64,000 nucleotides of DNA from Girardinichthys multiradiatus (Eukaryota; Chordata; Actinopteri; Cyprinodontiformes; Goodeidae), in assembly GCF_021462225.1 (NCBI RefSeq), contig NC_061816.1, positions 23,855,049 through 23,919,048 of the forward strand. Reading direction: 5' to 3'. The notes beneath the pieces are model-generated. The model saw only the letters and a program-made list of their open reading frames with translations. It was not told the origin of the DNA and searched no databases. Positions 10,401 to 20,946 of this stretch are shown here, one piece after another; within the stretch, counting starts at the first letter, position 1; every line of letters starts with the position of its first letter. The position numbers were made by a program, and so were the translations under genes.

Positions 10401-12659
10401 CAAAAGTTTAAAACGTTTTTAGCTGGTGATATCTTAGAAAACAACAAGTGTTTTAATATTTCTGTGCAGCACAGAACTGATGAGGTGTCCTTTCCTTCTC
10501 CAAAGGGAGAAAAAAGAATCTGCAGAACCAAACCTTTCATAGTTTTTTGTCAGGACTTGATATAAGGTACAGTATAAATCAACACGCTGCATGAATCAGA
10601 AGAGGGAAGAAAAACCTAATATAACCTCTTCCCAGCAGCTGCTGTGAAAAACAATGAATTTGTACTTTCCATAAGCGTCAGTTAGCACTTGTGGACAAAA
10701 ACTGCACCAAACTGGAAGTACTGTGTCAGAAACTGTATGAAGACCATCTGCAGTAGAACTAAGCCTGTTTTAATGAGGCCTCTACCCATTAGATTTATGG
10801 GATACAAACTCTGACAACAGAAAATAATACCTGAAGGAGAAACCCACCAGGTTTTACGCATTTGCTGGGTTTTAAAAATACTCCTTCACGAGATCTGTCC
10901 TGAGAATAACATAGAAACACATGGTTACTGCTGAGTTTTAGAGATGTTGTAACTTCCTCTGCATTTTCATAACTTTTAATAACTAGAATAATTGACCCTG
11001 AATATTCCACAACAAAAGAGAACTTGTTTCTCTAAAAGAATTAACTGGAAAGTATCAAATGAGCTAAGTTATCACCCTTTTAAAGATACTTTTCTAACTC
11101 TAAAATAATATTTTAACCCGCTATATCTGTCCACGTCAAGCAAGCGTGTCACATGAGCAGCGGTTAATAAGCGTTCTTCGTTGCAGAAAATAGGAAAAGA
11201 TTTATGCAAATGTGTGTGTGTTTGTACGTTACCCCCATCAGTTTCTTAATCGCTCCAGAGTCAGACTGTCATGGCACACAGTTCTCCATCAGTCCAAAAA
11301 ACAACCCAGGCCCTTCCCAGGTCTGTTGGTGAGACATTGAATCATTCTTTGTCCACTTTAATTTCTCCAGGAGGGAGAAAGAAGAAACTTTGCTCCGGTT
11401 TCTCTTCTGCCCGAATAAGATGTGCTTTCAATATAAATCCAGTGTATCGCTCTTCTGGCTCTTGCAAACAGCATGGATCGTTGTCCATCTCAGTGGGTCC
11501 AGACTTCTTCTGAGTTTTGTTTTTTTTTTCTTGTAGAAAGTCACACTGCGATTTTCAACATGCAGGAAGGCAGATCTCTCTCTTTCAGGCCGTGCTGTAG
11601 AAGCGTCTCTGGTGGAGTAGCCATGGAGAAGGGCAGGTTTCTAAAATCCAGACTCAAAAACGCAGATGTTGAACTCAAATCCCATATATGTGTGTATTTG
11701 TGTGTGAGAGAGGCAAAATAAAAGTTTAGTATAGGTACAGATTTTGCACAAAGAAATATTATCAGTCAGTCAGTCAGTTGTCGCCCTGCCTGTCACTTCC
11801 TTCCACAACATGAACTATACTCCTTTCTAAAACAACTTTCTTTTCGACTCTCTAATGTCCCTTTTCACTTTTACCTTCTTTTCCGACTGATCGCAATATT
11901 GAAGACAAACAAAACTTCCTTCAAGAAAGTTTTAACTCTTTAACCCCTTAATTGATGCACTCTGTGCTTTTTAATATTTTTCTTATGTTTTTTTTTTTAT
12001 TTTTCCATCAACTGTTTTACTTGAAACTATTTAAACTATTTAACTTATTTACACTCAAACTTCCACGCTGTGAAAAACCAAACTTATCTTCCAAATTAAA
12101 AGCACATTTCACACAATCATCCCCACTTTTTCCTTTCATTATTTTATAAATCAGAGTATGAAGAAGGAGACACCCCTGATGCCTCAAGGTTCCGGAACCA
12201 TTTTTTTTACCCGTTCAGCGGCACATCTGCCGACTGGCTTTTCTCCTCTATGAGGTGTAGAAAATTGCTATAAACCACCCGCAAAACCTTGTGTTTTGCT
12301 TTATCCCATTGTTACCAATGAGAACCTCCCTGCCATTCCTTTTGCAGGGTGACCGGGCCCTCAGCTTATGTCCTCCCTCTCGCAACTCCGGAACCTAATT
12401 AATTAGTTAGGAGATGATGGTTAATGTGTAATAAAAAAATAATAATATACATTATATCATACAGAGCAACTTCTCACCCAGATATATTTGTAGACAATTA
12501 GTTCGTATCCAATCAGCCAGAAGCCGCAGGCGGGCACCCGGACTCCACTACCGTAATATGGAGGTGGACTGAGGACAACGTCTCCAGGCTGGCCAGGCGT
12601 CCGTGTCCCCCTCCTGCGGTCTCCTCTGGCATTTTAGATTCTGTTCGTGACGCTAAAAT
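7441..12659 (-). other. Provirus interior with no recognisable gag, protease or RT
   Basis: About 5.2 kb where gag-pro-pol should lie. Stops are dense in all frames, and I recognise no Cys-His box, DSGA or YxDD region. At 9245-9305 there is a segment with TTTATTGATCCCCGAGGGG, wording common in fish interspersed repeats, so part of the interior may be foreign insertions. The bases directly after the 5' LTR (12659 downward on the minus strand) read ATTTTAGCGTCACGAACAG; a tRNA primer site would be expected here but usually starts TGG, so it is altered or unusual. Confidence 0.5.
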
Positions 12660-13016
12660 TGTTGTGGAATTTTCTTATCAAAGTGGGTAGAAGTTGACTC
12701 ATAACAAGAGAAAATCCGGACTTTGTCTTATAAGTTTTATTCAAAGGCATCAGCGTTTGAATGACTCTGTCACCAAGCAAGTCAGTTGAACAGAGCCCCG
12801 ATCAACATTTACACACAGTATTTATACCAGAACATGACAGTGTTATCTCAACTGCAAAGAGTCTGTGTTTTATGACCCAAACCCTTCTTAAGTTCAAAAG
12901 TGACAAGGTTATCTAGGAACAGACCTAACTGCCCTTCCTCTAACACAGATGTTCTGAGGAGTAAGATAAAAAAGGTCATACACTGTGAAATGCTTAACGC
13001 AAGAATTTCCATCACA
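12660..13016 (-). repeat. 5' LTR of the endogenous retrovirus (357 bp)
   Basis: Partner of 4823-5181 and nearly identical to it. In the minus orientation it would drive proviral transcription leftward. Confidence 0.92.
12820..12826 (-). promoter_or_regulatory. TATA box of the 5' LTR
   Basis: Minus strand reads TATAAAT within GGTATAAATAC. Transcription would start roughly 30 bases lower, near 12790, upstream of the AATAAA at 12741-12736. Confidence 0.6.
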
Positions 13017-13080
13017 ACACAGACACCCACATACAGTAAGACACTTACATAACACACTTTAGACCTCATACTTAGTGATA

Positions 13081-14648
13081 CAGGTCCTTCTCAAAATATT
13101 AGCATATTGTGATAAAGTTCATTATTTTCCATAATGTCATGATGAAAATTTAACATTCATATATTTTAGATTCATTGCACACTAACTGAAATATTTCAGG
13201 TCTTTTATTGTCTTAATACGGATGATTGTGGCATACAGCTCATGAAAACCCAAAATTCCTATCTCACAAAATTAGCATATCATTAAAAGGGTCTCTAAAT
13301 GAGCTATGGACCTAATCATCTGAATCAACGAGTTAACTCTAAACACCTGCAAAAGATTCCTGAGGCTTTTAAAACTCCCAGCCTGGTTTATCACTCAAAA
13401 CACCAATCATGGGTAAGATTGCCGACCTGACTGCTGTCCAGAAGGCCACTATTGACACCCTCAAGCAAGAGGGTAAGACACAGAAAGAAATTTCTGAACG
13501 AATAGGCTGTTCCCAGAGTGCTGTATCAAGGCACCTCAGTTGGAAGTCTGTGGGAAGAAAAAAGTGTGGCAGAAAACGCTGCACAACGAGAAGAGGTGAC
13601 CGGACCCTGAGGAAGATTGTGGAGAAGGGCCGATTCCAGACCTTGGGGGACCTGCGGAAGCAGTGGACTGAGTCTGGAGTAGAAACATCCAGAGCCACCG
13701 TGCACAGGCGTGTACAGGAAATGGGCTACAGGTGCCGCATTCCCCAGACCTGGGCTACAGAGAAGCAGCACTGGACTGTTGCTCAGTGGTCCAAAGTACT
13801 TTTTTCGGATGAAAGCAAATTCTGCATGTCATTCGGAAATCAAGGTGCCAGAGTCTGGAGGAAGACTGGGAAGAAGGAAATGCCAAAATGCCAGAAGTCC
13901 AGTGTCAAGTACCCACAGACAGTGATGGTCTGGGGTGCCGTGTCAGCTGCTGGAGTTGGTCCACTGTGTTTTATCAAGGGCAGGGTCAATGCAGCTAGCT
14001 GTCAGGAGATTTTGGAGCACTTCATGCTTCCATCTGCTGAAAAGCTTTATGGAGATGAAGATTTCATTTTTCAGCACGAACTGGCACCTGCTCACAGTGC
14101 CAAAACCACTGGTAAATGGTTTACTGACCATGGTATCACTGTGCTCAATTGGCTTGCCAACTCTCCTGACCTGAACCCCATAGAGAATCTGTGGGATATT
14201 GTGGAGAGAACGTTGAGAGACTGAAGACCCAACACTCTGGATGAGCTAAAGGCTGCTATCAAAGCATCCTGGGCCTCCATAAGTCCTCAGCAGTGCCATA
14301 GGCTGATTGCCTCCATGCCACGCCGCATCGAAGCAGTCATTTCTGCAAAAGGATTCCCGACCAAGTATTGAGTGCATAACTGTACATGATTATTTGAAGG
14401 TTGACGTTTTTTGTATTAAAAACACTTTTCTTTTATTTGTCGGATTAAATATGCTAATTTTGTGAGATAGGAATTTTGGGTTTTCATGAGCTGTATGCCA
14501 AAATCATCCGTATTAAGACAATAAAAGACCTGAAATATTTCAGTTAGTGTGCAATGAATCTAAAATATATGAATGTTAAATTTTCATCATGACATTATGG
14601 AAAATAATGAACTTTATCACAATATGCTAATATTTTGAGAAGGACCTG
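13081..14648 (+). mobile_element. Tc1-like transposon, copy A (1568 bp)
   Basis: Bounded by TA at 13079-13080 and 14649-14650. The 200 bp terminal inverted repeats (13081-13280 and 14449-14648) start CAGGTCCTTCTCAAAATATT. Each repeat carries an outer motif (TCAAAATATTAGCATAT) and an inner related motif (CACAAAATTAGCATAT), the IR/DR layout of Tc1 elements with two transposase-binding sites per end. Same family as copies B and C. Confidence 0.95.
13409..14371 (+). pseudogene. Tc1 transposase, copy A, inactivated
   Basis: Encodes a cut-and-paste transposase with N-terminal helix-turn-helix (IGCSQSAVSRHL) and DDE core. Against copy C it has three lesions: an in-frame 42 bp deletion after CRIPQ (14 residues lost in the linker before the core), the second catalytic Asp in FQHDLAPAH changed to Glu, and a nonsense change (TCA to TGA) at 14222-14224 that removes the last 49 codons. 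Each could abolish activity. Confidence 0.92.
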
Positions 14649-14654
14649 TATATA

Positions 14655-14985
14655 ACTCAATGCGATTTGTCACTTGGAATGTCTGTGGAATTGGAAATAA
14701 TATTAAAAAGCATTAAATCACAGATCAACTATAAAACTTAAATCAGACATTGTCTTACTTCAGGAAACCCACATATCCAAATCTGAGCTAAATGCACCAA
14801 GTAGCCTACACCAGGATGTCCTCATTTTTATTTTGCTAACTATAATTCCAAGCAGAGCGGAGTATCTACTTTAATTAATATGATACAGTTTACATGCATT
14901 GAATGCATATTTGATCCAGAAGGGAGATATTTAATCATTAACATAAATGAAAACAACAAAGATTGATTTTAGTGAAAAGAACTTC
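14655..14985 (+). mobile_element. L1-type LINE endonuclease fragment
   Basis: Reads FVTWNVCGIGNNIK, then DIVLLQETHISKS and a degraded IFDPEGRYLIININ, motifs of the N-terminal L1 endonuclease (the E of QETH is catalytic). It is interrupted by stops and starts directly at the right end of Tc1 copy A. A related fragment is at 24.69-25.38 kb. Confidence 0.75.
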
Positions 14986-17174
14986 ATTACCAGTACCAGT
15001 TTCACTGTGCTAATTTGTACAGCAGGGGAGATAGGGGGGGAAATCAAGAGTATTATAAATAAAGCATTGTTCGACTAACTCTGTGCTCCGCTAACCAGCC
15101 TGAGATCACGTGATGCCAAGTCGCTGATGTAAATTTGTATTCTCATAGAAAACAAAATCGTATTCACAAGCTATTATAGCATATCGTATTCATAAAGTAT
15201 AAACCACAACTGTAAACTTGAACTTAGTGTTTGTAATTTCTTGAAGCTGTAACATTTTAGTCTGTATTCTTATAGAGAAAATATACAATACCTCTTTTGG
15301 ATTTTACTTATGCACAACTATTGACTAATATGCATACATTTCCATCTTTACATACACTGTTTTTGACAGCGTTCTTACCCCATATATATGTCTCTGGTTT
15401 TTGGATTGCACTTAGTTTTTTTTTTTTTATCATAGTAGTATCAGCTATTCTTCCTGAATAATAACATGTTATTTTGTGGCTTTGTACACTTGATGTTAGT
15501 TTAAAACATGGTAAAGAATAAATCATTCACAACACTAAAATTAACAGAGGGTGTACTTTCTTGTCACTGTGACTGTAAATTGCCCATTTCCTTCTTTCCC
15601 CACAGAAAACGTTTTTGAATGTTGTTTTCCATCTTTGTTGTTATTCCCCTTTCTAATTTATTTCTGTTTGCTCATTGCGAACAGTCATCTTGCATACATG
15701 TCAACCAGTTTTACTTTGTTTGAATATCTCTGTCATATTACACACGCCTTTTGATAACTGAATCAGGTTATCTCGAAGCTACACCTGCTGTGGTTATGTG
15801 TGTGAGGATCCAGGAGACAAAAAAAGTGTGTTATCAAGCAACAACAGTGTTTAACAGAGGAAACTCCAAAGGTCTGGGTCAGGCTGATTTAAAGGAGGTG
15901 ATGCTGGAGTATATAGCGACATCCAAAAAGGCTTGAATGTTTTTGCACAACTCTGTTATTGGCACTTTCTCACATCATAACTTATCACATCACAGCTTAT
16001 CAGCAACAAAACACACCCGTGTAAGACAGTTAAGTTCTTTGAACATGGAGGTACCAATGCATACCTGTTATGTTCATGTCTTTTCTTAGCTGGTCTTTTC
16101 TTCCTGGCCCTTGCTCTGTTTTAATCTAAATTTCCTGGGGTCTCATGAATAAACAGTTCACAACTTACAAACGACACTTTCCAGCACACTTGGGATATTT
16201 AAAAGTAATTTGATGGGAAAATCTAATACATCATTATGCATGTTGAATTCTGTTAAATTGCTCTGACCTAATACATATAAACATGTATCTGTCTAGTTTA
16301 TGTGATCATGAAAAATAACGGTATTCCTATCAAAAATGCAAAACTTATCTTTTGGCACAATTAATAGTTTACGGTAGGCCCAGTTCTCAGTGACCAACCC
16401 ATAACACGAACTGCTTAAGTTTAAGAATATTCATTGACATTTTGATTCCATTTAATTACCTTTATCTGCAGTTTTCTATCGAAGGAAATCCAGCCGATTA
16501 CATCAAGTCACTGACTTGCAATGATCTCTTATCTTGAACGAGGACTGGACAATTGCTTGCATTGAATTGTTAACTTTGCAATAATCTCTCATACTGAGCA
16601 TACAGGTAGTGACAGTTGAGAGAATAACTCCCCTATAACAGGAAGAAACCTTTAGCAGGAAAGTAGCCATCCTAGAATTACCTCAAGCAAGATTAAAAAA
16701 GCAACTGGTAAACAGGCTATTCAAGTACTGACTACGTATAAACATAACATCTGATTTAATATTTAAACACGATTTTAATCAGACAGACAGAAATGTAAAT
16801 CGATGTGGAAATTCTGGTATTTTAAAGACTAAAATAAAACCAATACAAATAAATAACATGATTTCAAAATAACATTCATGCAGGAGAAACACTTTCTAAA
16901 TTCTTATTGTGTCACTTCCTGTTTTACCTAGAAATACTAGGACGAGGAGGAGGAGGAGAAACCATCTTTCACTCCGATTTATTAATTAGTCCCAGAACAA
17001 TTAATAGCTATAATTTGTTTGCACATTTAATCCTTAGTTTTTCTTATCCAAATTGCAATGTACTGAAACCAATACTGTTTGTTGCTTTGTATTGTCAACC
17101 AGGCCCTTATCCTTAATATCTAGATCAGTTCTCTGACTTCTTATCTGATTTAGTGTTAAATACCAATAAGACTA
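14986..17174. other. No feature recognised
   Basis: AT-rich DNA with no credible exon or open frame. Short frames at 15551, 15751 and 16907 lack similarity to anything I know and have AT-rich, non-coding-like codon composition. Confidence 0.45.
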
Positions 17175-18325
17175 TTATAGTCAGTCAGTCATTTTCTACA
17201 GCAGAGCAGGAGTGCCACCCTGAGGCCAAGCCTGTGGTCAGGGCTCATCAGCAATTGCCTCGTAGGAGATGGGGAATGGGCCAACCCACACTGCAGGGGG
17301 AACCATGAGAGACTGGTGCAAAGAGGATTGGGCAGCAGTCGAAGGCAGAGACCTCATTGACCTGATCCGCCGTTAAGGTTCTAGGGACATGGAATGTCAC
17401 CTCGCAAGGGGAATAGGAGCTTTAGCCTGTGAGGGAGGTTGAGAGATACCAACTAGAAATAGTCAGGCGCACCTCCACGCACACCCTGGGCTCCGGAACC
17501 CAGCTCCTTGAGAGAGGTTGGACTCTTTTCTACTCCAGAGTGGCCGAAGAGGAGAAACAGCACACCGGGGTGGGTTTGGGTCTTTTGTTAGGGTTTCCCT
17601 CAGTGAATGAGAGGTTACATTCCTGTGCCTTCAGGTCAGGGAAGAGTTTCAGAACATTGTTTCAGCCTACGGGCTGAGCAGCAGCGTGGAGTACCCAGCC
17701 TTCTTGGCATCCCTGACAGGGGTTGCTGAACAGCGCTCCTCTTGGGGACATGTCATTCTGCTGGGGGACTTCAATGCCTACGTGGGAAACAACAGTGACA
17801 CCTACAGGGTTGTAACTGGGAGGAATGACCCCCCCGATGTGAACCCAAGCAGTGTTTCATTGTTAGATTGTCATGGATTGTCTATCTGAGGTCAATGATC
17901 AACTTTATAGTCGTGTCTTCTGACCTTTGGCTGCTTGTTTCAGACACTCAGGTGAAGAGAGTAGCTAAGCTGTCTACCGTTCACCACCTGCTAGTAAGTT
18001 GGATCCGCTGACAGAGGAGGAAGTCGGTCAGACTTGGCAGGCCCAAGTGTGTAGTGAGGGTCTGCTGGGAATGTCTAGTGGAGTACTCGGTCAGGGATGT
18101 ATTTAACTCCCACCTCTGGGAGAGCGTTTCCTAGGTCCTGGGGGAGATCAGAGACATAGACCCCGAGTGGACCATGTTCTCTACCTCTATTGTCAATACG
18201 GCCACCCATAGCTGCAGCTGTAAGGTGCTGGAGAAGGTGTTTGGGGAGAGGGAAATTTTGGTGGGGGACTGCTGCTCCTGTGACCCAGTCCCGGATAAGT
18301 GGAAGATATTGACTAAGGGCATGAA
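17175..18325 (+). mobile_element. RTE-type LINE, internally deleted, degraded
   Basis: The left part has the element's 5' leader and an endonuclease with TWNVTS (about 17390), STHTLGSGTQLLERGW (about 17472), VNERL and VILLGDFNAYVGNNSDTYR (about 17755). After the linker segment the text passes directly to the extreme 3' end (about 18225-18310: GEREILVG, then the CCCGGATAAGTGGAAGAT tail), so most of the RT is missing. Multiple stops and frameshifts. The subfamily (Rex3/Expander style) is my guess. Confidence 0.75.
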
Positions 18326-18334
18326 CAGTTATTT

Positions 18335-18470
18335 AGGAGCACTATTTCTTGACCTAAGAAAGGCATTTGATTAACTTTGTTAAATGGGACATTGTTTAAC
18401 AAGCTGGTCCCAGACTAACTCCACCACTCTGAAACCATTACAATGTTAATACAATTACACACTAAAAGTA
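18335..18470 (+). mobile_element. Short RT fragment of another LINE
   Basis: Reads FLDLRKAFD followed by a stop and a degraded continuation, the palm-domain motif of L2/CR1-like RTs. It directly follows the RTE 3' end. Confidence 0.5.
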
Positions 18471-18955
18471 TTTGACAGGATATCAAAACAATTTCATCAC
18501 TGTTCCATTTTATCAAAATACAGCCTTCTAAATTGGGATAATCTCATTAAGTTCATAATATGTCAGATATACAAATTGAGATGGCCCCTCCACCTCTTGG
18601 TGATTTCGTCAGATTTTGTCTCAGAACATCCACACACAGAATCACCTGAGGAGTGTCCAGAGGTGACTGTATTATCACTTAGAAAAAGTGTCTTTTGTTA
18701 TTCAGCTTTTTTTGTTAGAGCTTCTTAGGAATGGAACAACATTCTAACTACAATCATAGACATTAACACTTATAGCCTATTTTGCAAATATCTAAAATGT
18801 TGGCTGATTAGTATCCAGACCTTTCAAAACTGAACCCCTGCTGCTGCCATCTTGTGTTTCAGTTATGAATGTGTGACTCCTTCCTGACCCTGTAGCTGTA
18901 ATTTCAATCCTGTAAGACTAACAAATGGAAAACACAAAGAAAGGATATTAGTTTA
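18471..18955. other. No feature recognised
   Basis: AT-rich, no supported frame or repeat. Confidence 0.4.
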
Positions 18956-19310
18956 TTTTTTATATACATTTCTTTGGCGCTCAGACCCCGGGGAAGACCT
19001 GAACGCTGCGAATGATGAGGGCTTGAATGAGTATTTTTAGGATTAAATTAGAGATGTCTTAACCCCGGGATCCGATAGGTGGAGGAGTGGAGGCCTGAAG
19101 GATCAGGTTGTTGTGAGTCCAGAAGGAGGAGATGGGTCAAAACTCAGCGGAAGAGCGAGAGAATCTTGCCGATGAGGATCTTTAAAGCGAAGCCTTGGAG
19201 ATGATTGGCTGAAGAGAAGGTGCGGATTTGACGCTAATTGGATGGGCGGAGACATATGGAGGAGCCATTGGACCGGCTGAGGTAGGAGGGAGTCTTCTGG
19301 ATTTAATTTT
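18956..19310. repeat. GC-richer unclassified repeat-like block
   Basis: Composition shifts abruptly from the AT-rich surroundings, with several CpG and an ACCCCGGGATCCG stretch. No frame is convincing. It looks like a fragment of a mobile element, class unknown. Confidence 0.3.
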
Positions 19311-19960
19311 CATCAAAACTTCATTATTGCGTGTTTTACAATTCTGTCGGTAACAATGTTTTTTGGTTTTTTTTATTCTGCATCTACCAAAAGTTTTAAC
19401 TTGTCTTACTAATTCATGACACTTATATTGCTGTAAATATGCTTTTACTAAACCCTTAGCCACTGCTTCTTGTGTTTACAAAATAACTGCAGCTATTTGT
19501 ATTATATTGCCTTCTTGCTGCTCCTGCCCCTACACAGCAATAAACAAACAGTCTCAATTTGTTGTTTTTATGATGTTTAAATTCATTGTTTATAATCCAT
19601 TGTGCTTCTTTGAGGCTGCCACTGTATAACTGGCCAACATGACTACAAAATGAAAACTAGCATTTGGCTAATTCTGGCATGTGCTGTTGTAGATATGCAC
19701 TGTTCTGGAAAATAAATAAAATACTAATAATGGCTAGAGGAGTCCTACGTATCTGGAAATACAGTCTACTGTTGTATAAAATACACTTTGACAAACTAGA
19801 ATAACTTATTTCTTATCATTAATGAAGATAACCTTAGTATAGTAAGTAATTTATTGATGTCTCTTGTGTTATGCTATGTCACCTGATCACATGAATAGGG
19901 AAGTGTTCTAAAGGATGGAAGTTTTTTGAGAACTCTTAGGAGATTAAACAGTTTTAAAAA
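19311..19960. other. No feature recognised
   Basis: AT-rich; a 93-codon minus frame (19182-19463) overlaps the preceding block but shows no motif. Confidence 0.4.
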
Positions 19961-20946
19961 GTTTATTTTGAATTGGAGGAGTGAAGGATGAGTCTATGGG
20001 AAGAAGCACAATGGTGACTCACTGTGGAGAAGATATGAGGTTAACAGAGGGAGATGAATGTTGATGCAAGATCTTACTTGTAGAGTAAGGGGGAACAAAA
20101 CGAGTGGGGGATGATGAACAAGTTCCAGGAGTTGAGATTTGGGCTTTGAGCAGCTTGCCAGTAGATGGCTTGGCAGGTGGCGTAGGAGGACGGATCAGCT
20201 GAAGGATGGATGAAGGGGAAGTCCTGGTGAGGCCGATCGTGGAATTGGATTTACAGAGAGCTATGGCACAAAGATGTTTGATCAGAAGCTTCTGGAGGCT
20301 TTCAATGAGAGGCAGTTTCCGGAAGGTTTACAGAAATGACTTTGAGGAAGACCACAGAAAGTGTTAAGGTAACACAGGGCTTAATCACAAGAAGGTTTTT
20401 ACTAGAAGATTTCAGAGGCTAGAGGTACCACTTGGGTCAACACTCAGGCACTGAATCATCGGCAGCCAGCTCTCCAGACGGCGCTGCCGATGTGGATTTT
20501 CCTTTGCTTCTACCAGAGTAGAAAAAGAAGACAGACTACACAGATCCAATGCTTTGGAAAACAAAGGAATTCCAACTCATTTTCAAGAGTCAATGAAAGA
20601 CTCAAATGTATGTGGCTTTTTTCCCCCTCAACCTTCAGGATCTTTAAGAAATTTTAAATTACTGTCTCATTGCATTCATCCTTTGCTGCCTTGGAAATGC
20701 CTTGCTTTTTCCACATCCAATATAGTCTTTATGCCTATGTCATCAGGGGCTCATGGCAGGGTGAATGCCTGACATAAATGGACATTAAAGACAGATTTAA
20801 CCTGAGATTTTAACTTTTAAAATCTATGATCCTAAGCTTTTGTTCAGCTGATGAACAGTCTGAGTTCAAATTTTGTTTGTAATAATTTACAAAATAGTTG
20901 AATGAATATTTCTTTTATTGGCTTAAAAGGTTTGTTCAGGGATGTA
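19961..20946. other. Unclassified purine-rich block with a hairpin, then unassigned DNA
   Basis: 19961-20500 is G/A-rich, in the style of 18956-19310. At 20457-20466 and 20483-20492 lie ten-base inverted arms (CATCGGCAGC/GCTGCCGATG) with a 16 base loop. A 72-codon frame at 20554 has no known motif. Confidence 0.35.

Larger units (their letters stand above)
4823..13016 (-). mobile_element. Endogenous retrovirus with paired LTRs, coding regions decayed
   Basis: An 8.19 kb provirus-like unit. LTRs lie at 4823-5181 (3' LTR) and 12660-13016 (5' LTR), each starting TG and ending CA, flanked by the direct repeat ACAC at 4819-4822 and 13017-13020. A purine tract adjoins the 3' LTR. Internal sequence holds a broken env and the end of an integrase, in the order pol-env expected for the minus strand. 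Gag, protease, RT and RNase H are not recognisable. The pairing of young LTRs with a decayed interior suggests a non-autonomous element spread by another provirus, or LTR gene conversion. The gamma/epsilon-like affinity is inferred from the env and integrase style. Confidence 0.85.

Noticed and set aside
13369..13771. Minus-strand frames of 81-110 codons opposite each Tc1 transposase (also 21235-21679, 35563-35998)
   Set aside because: Shadows of the transposase codons, appearing equally in all three copies.
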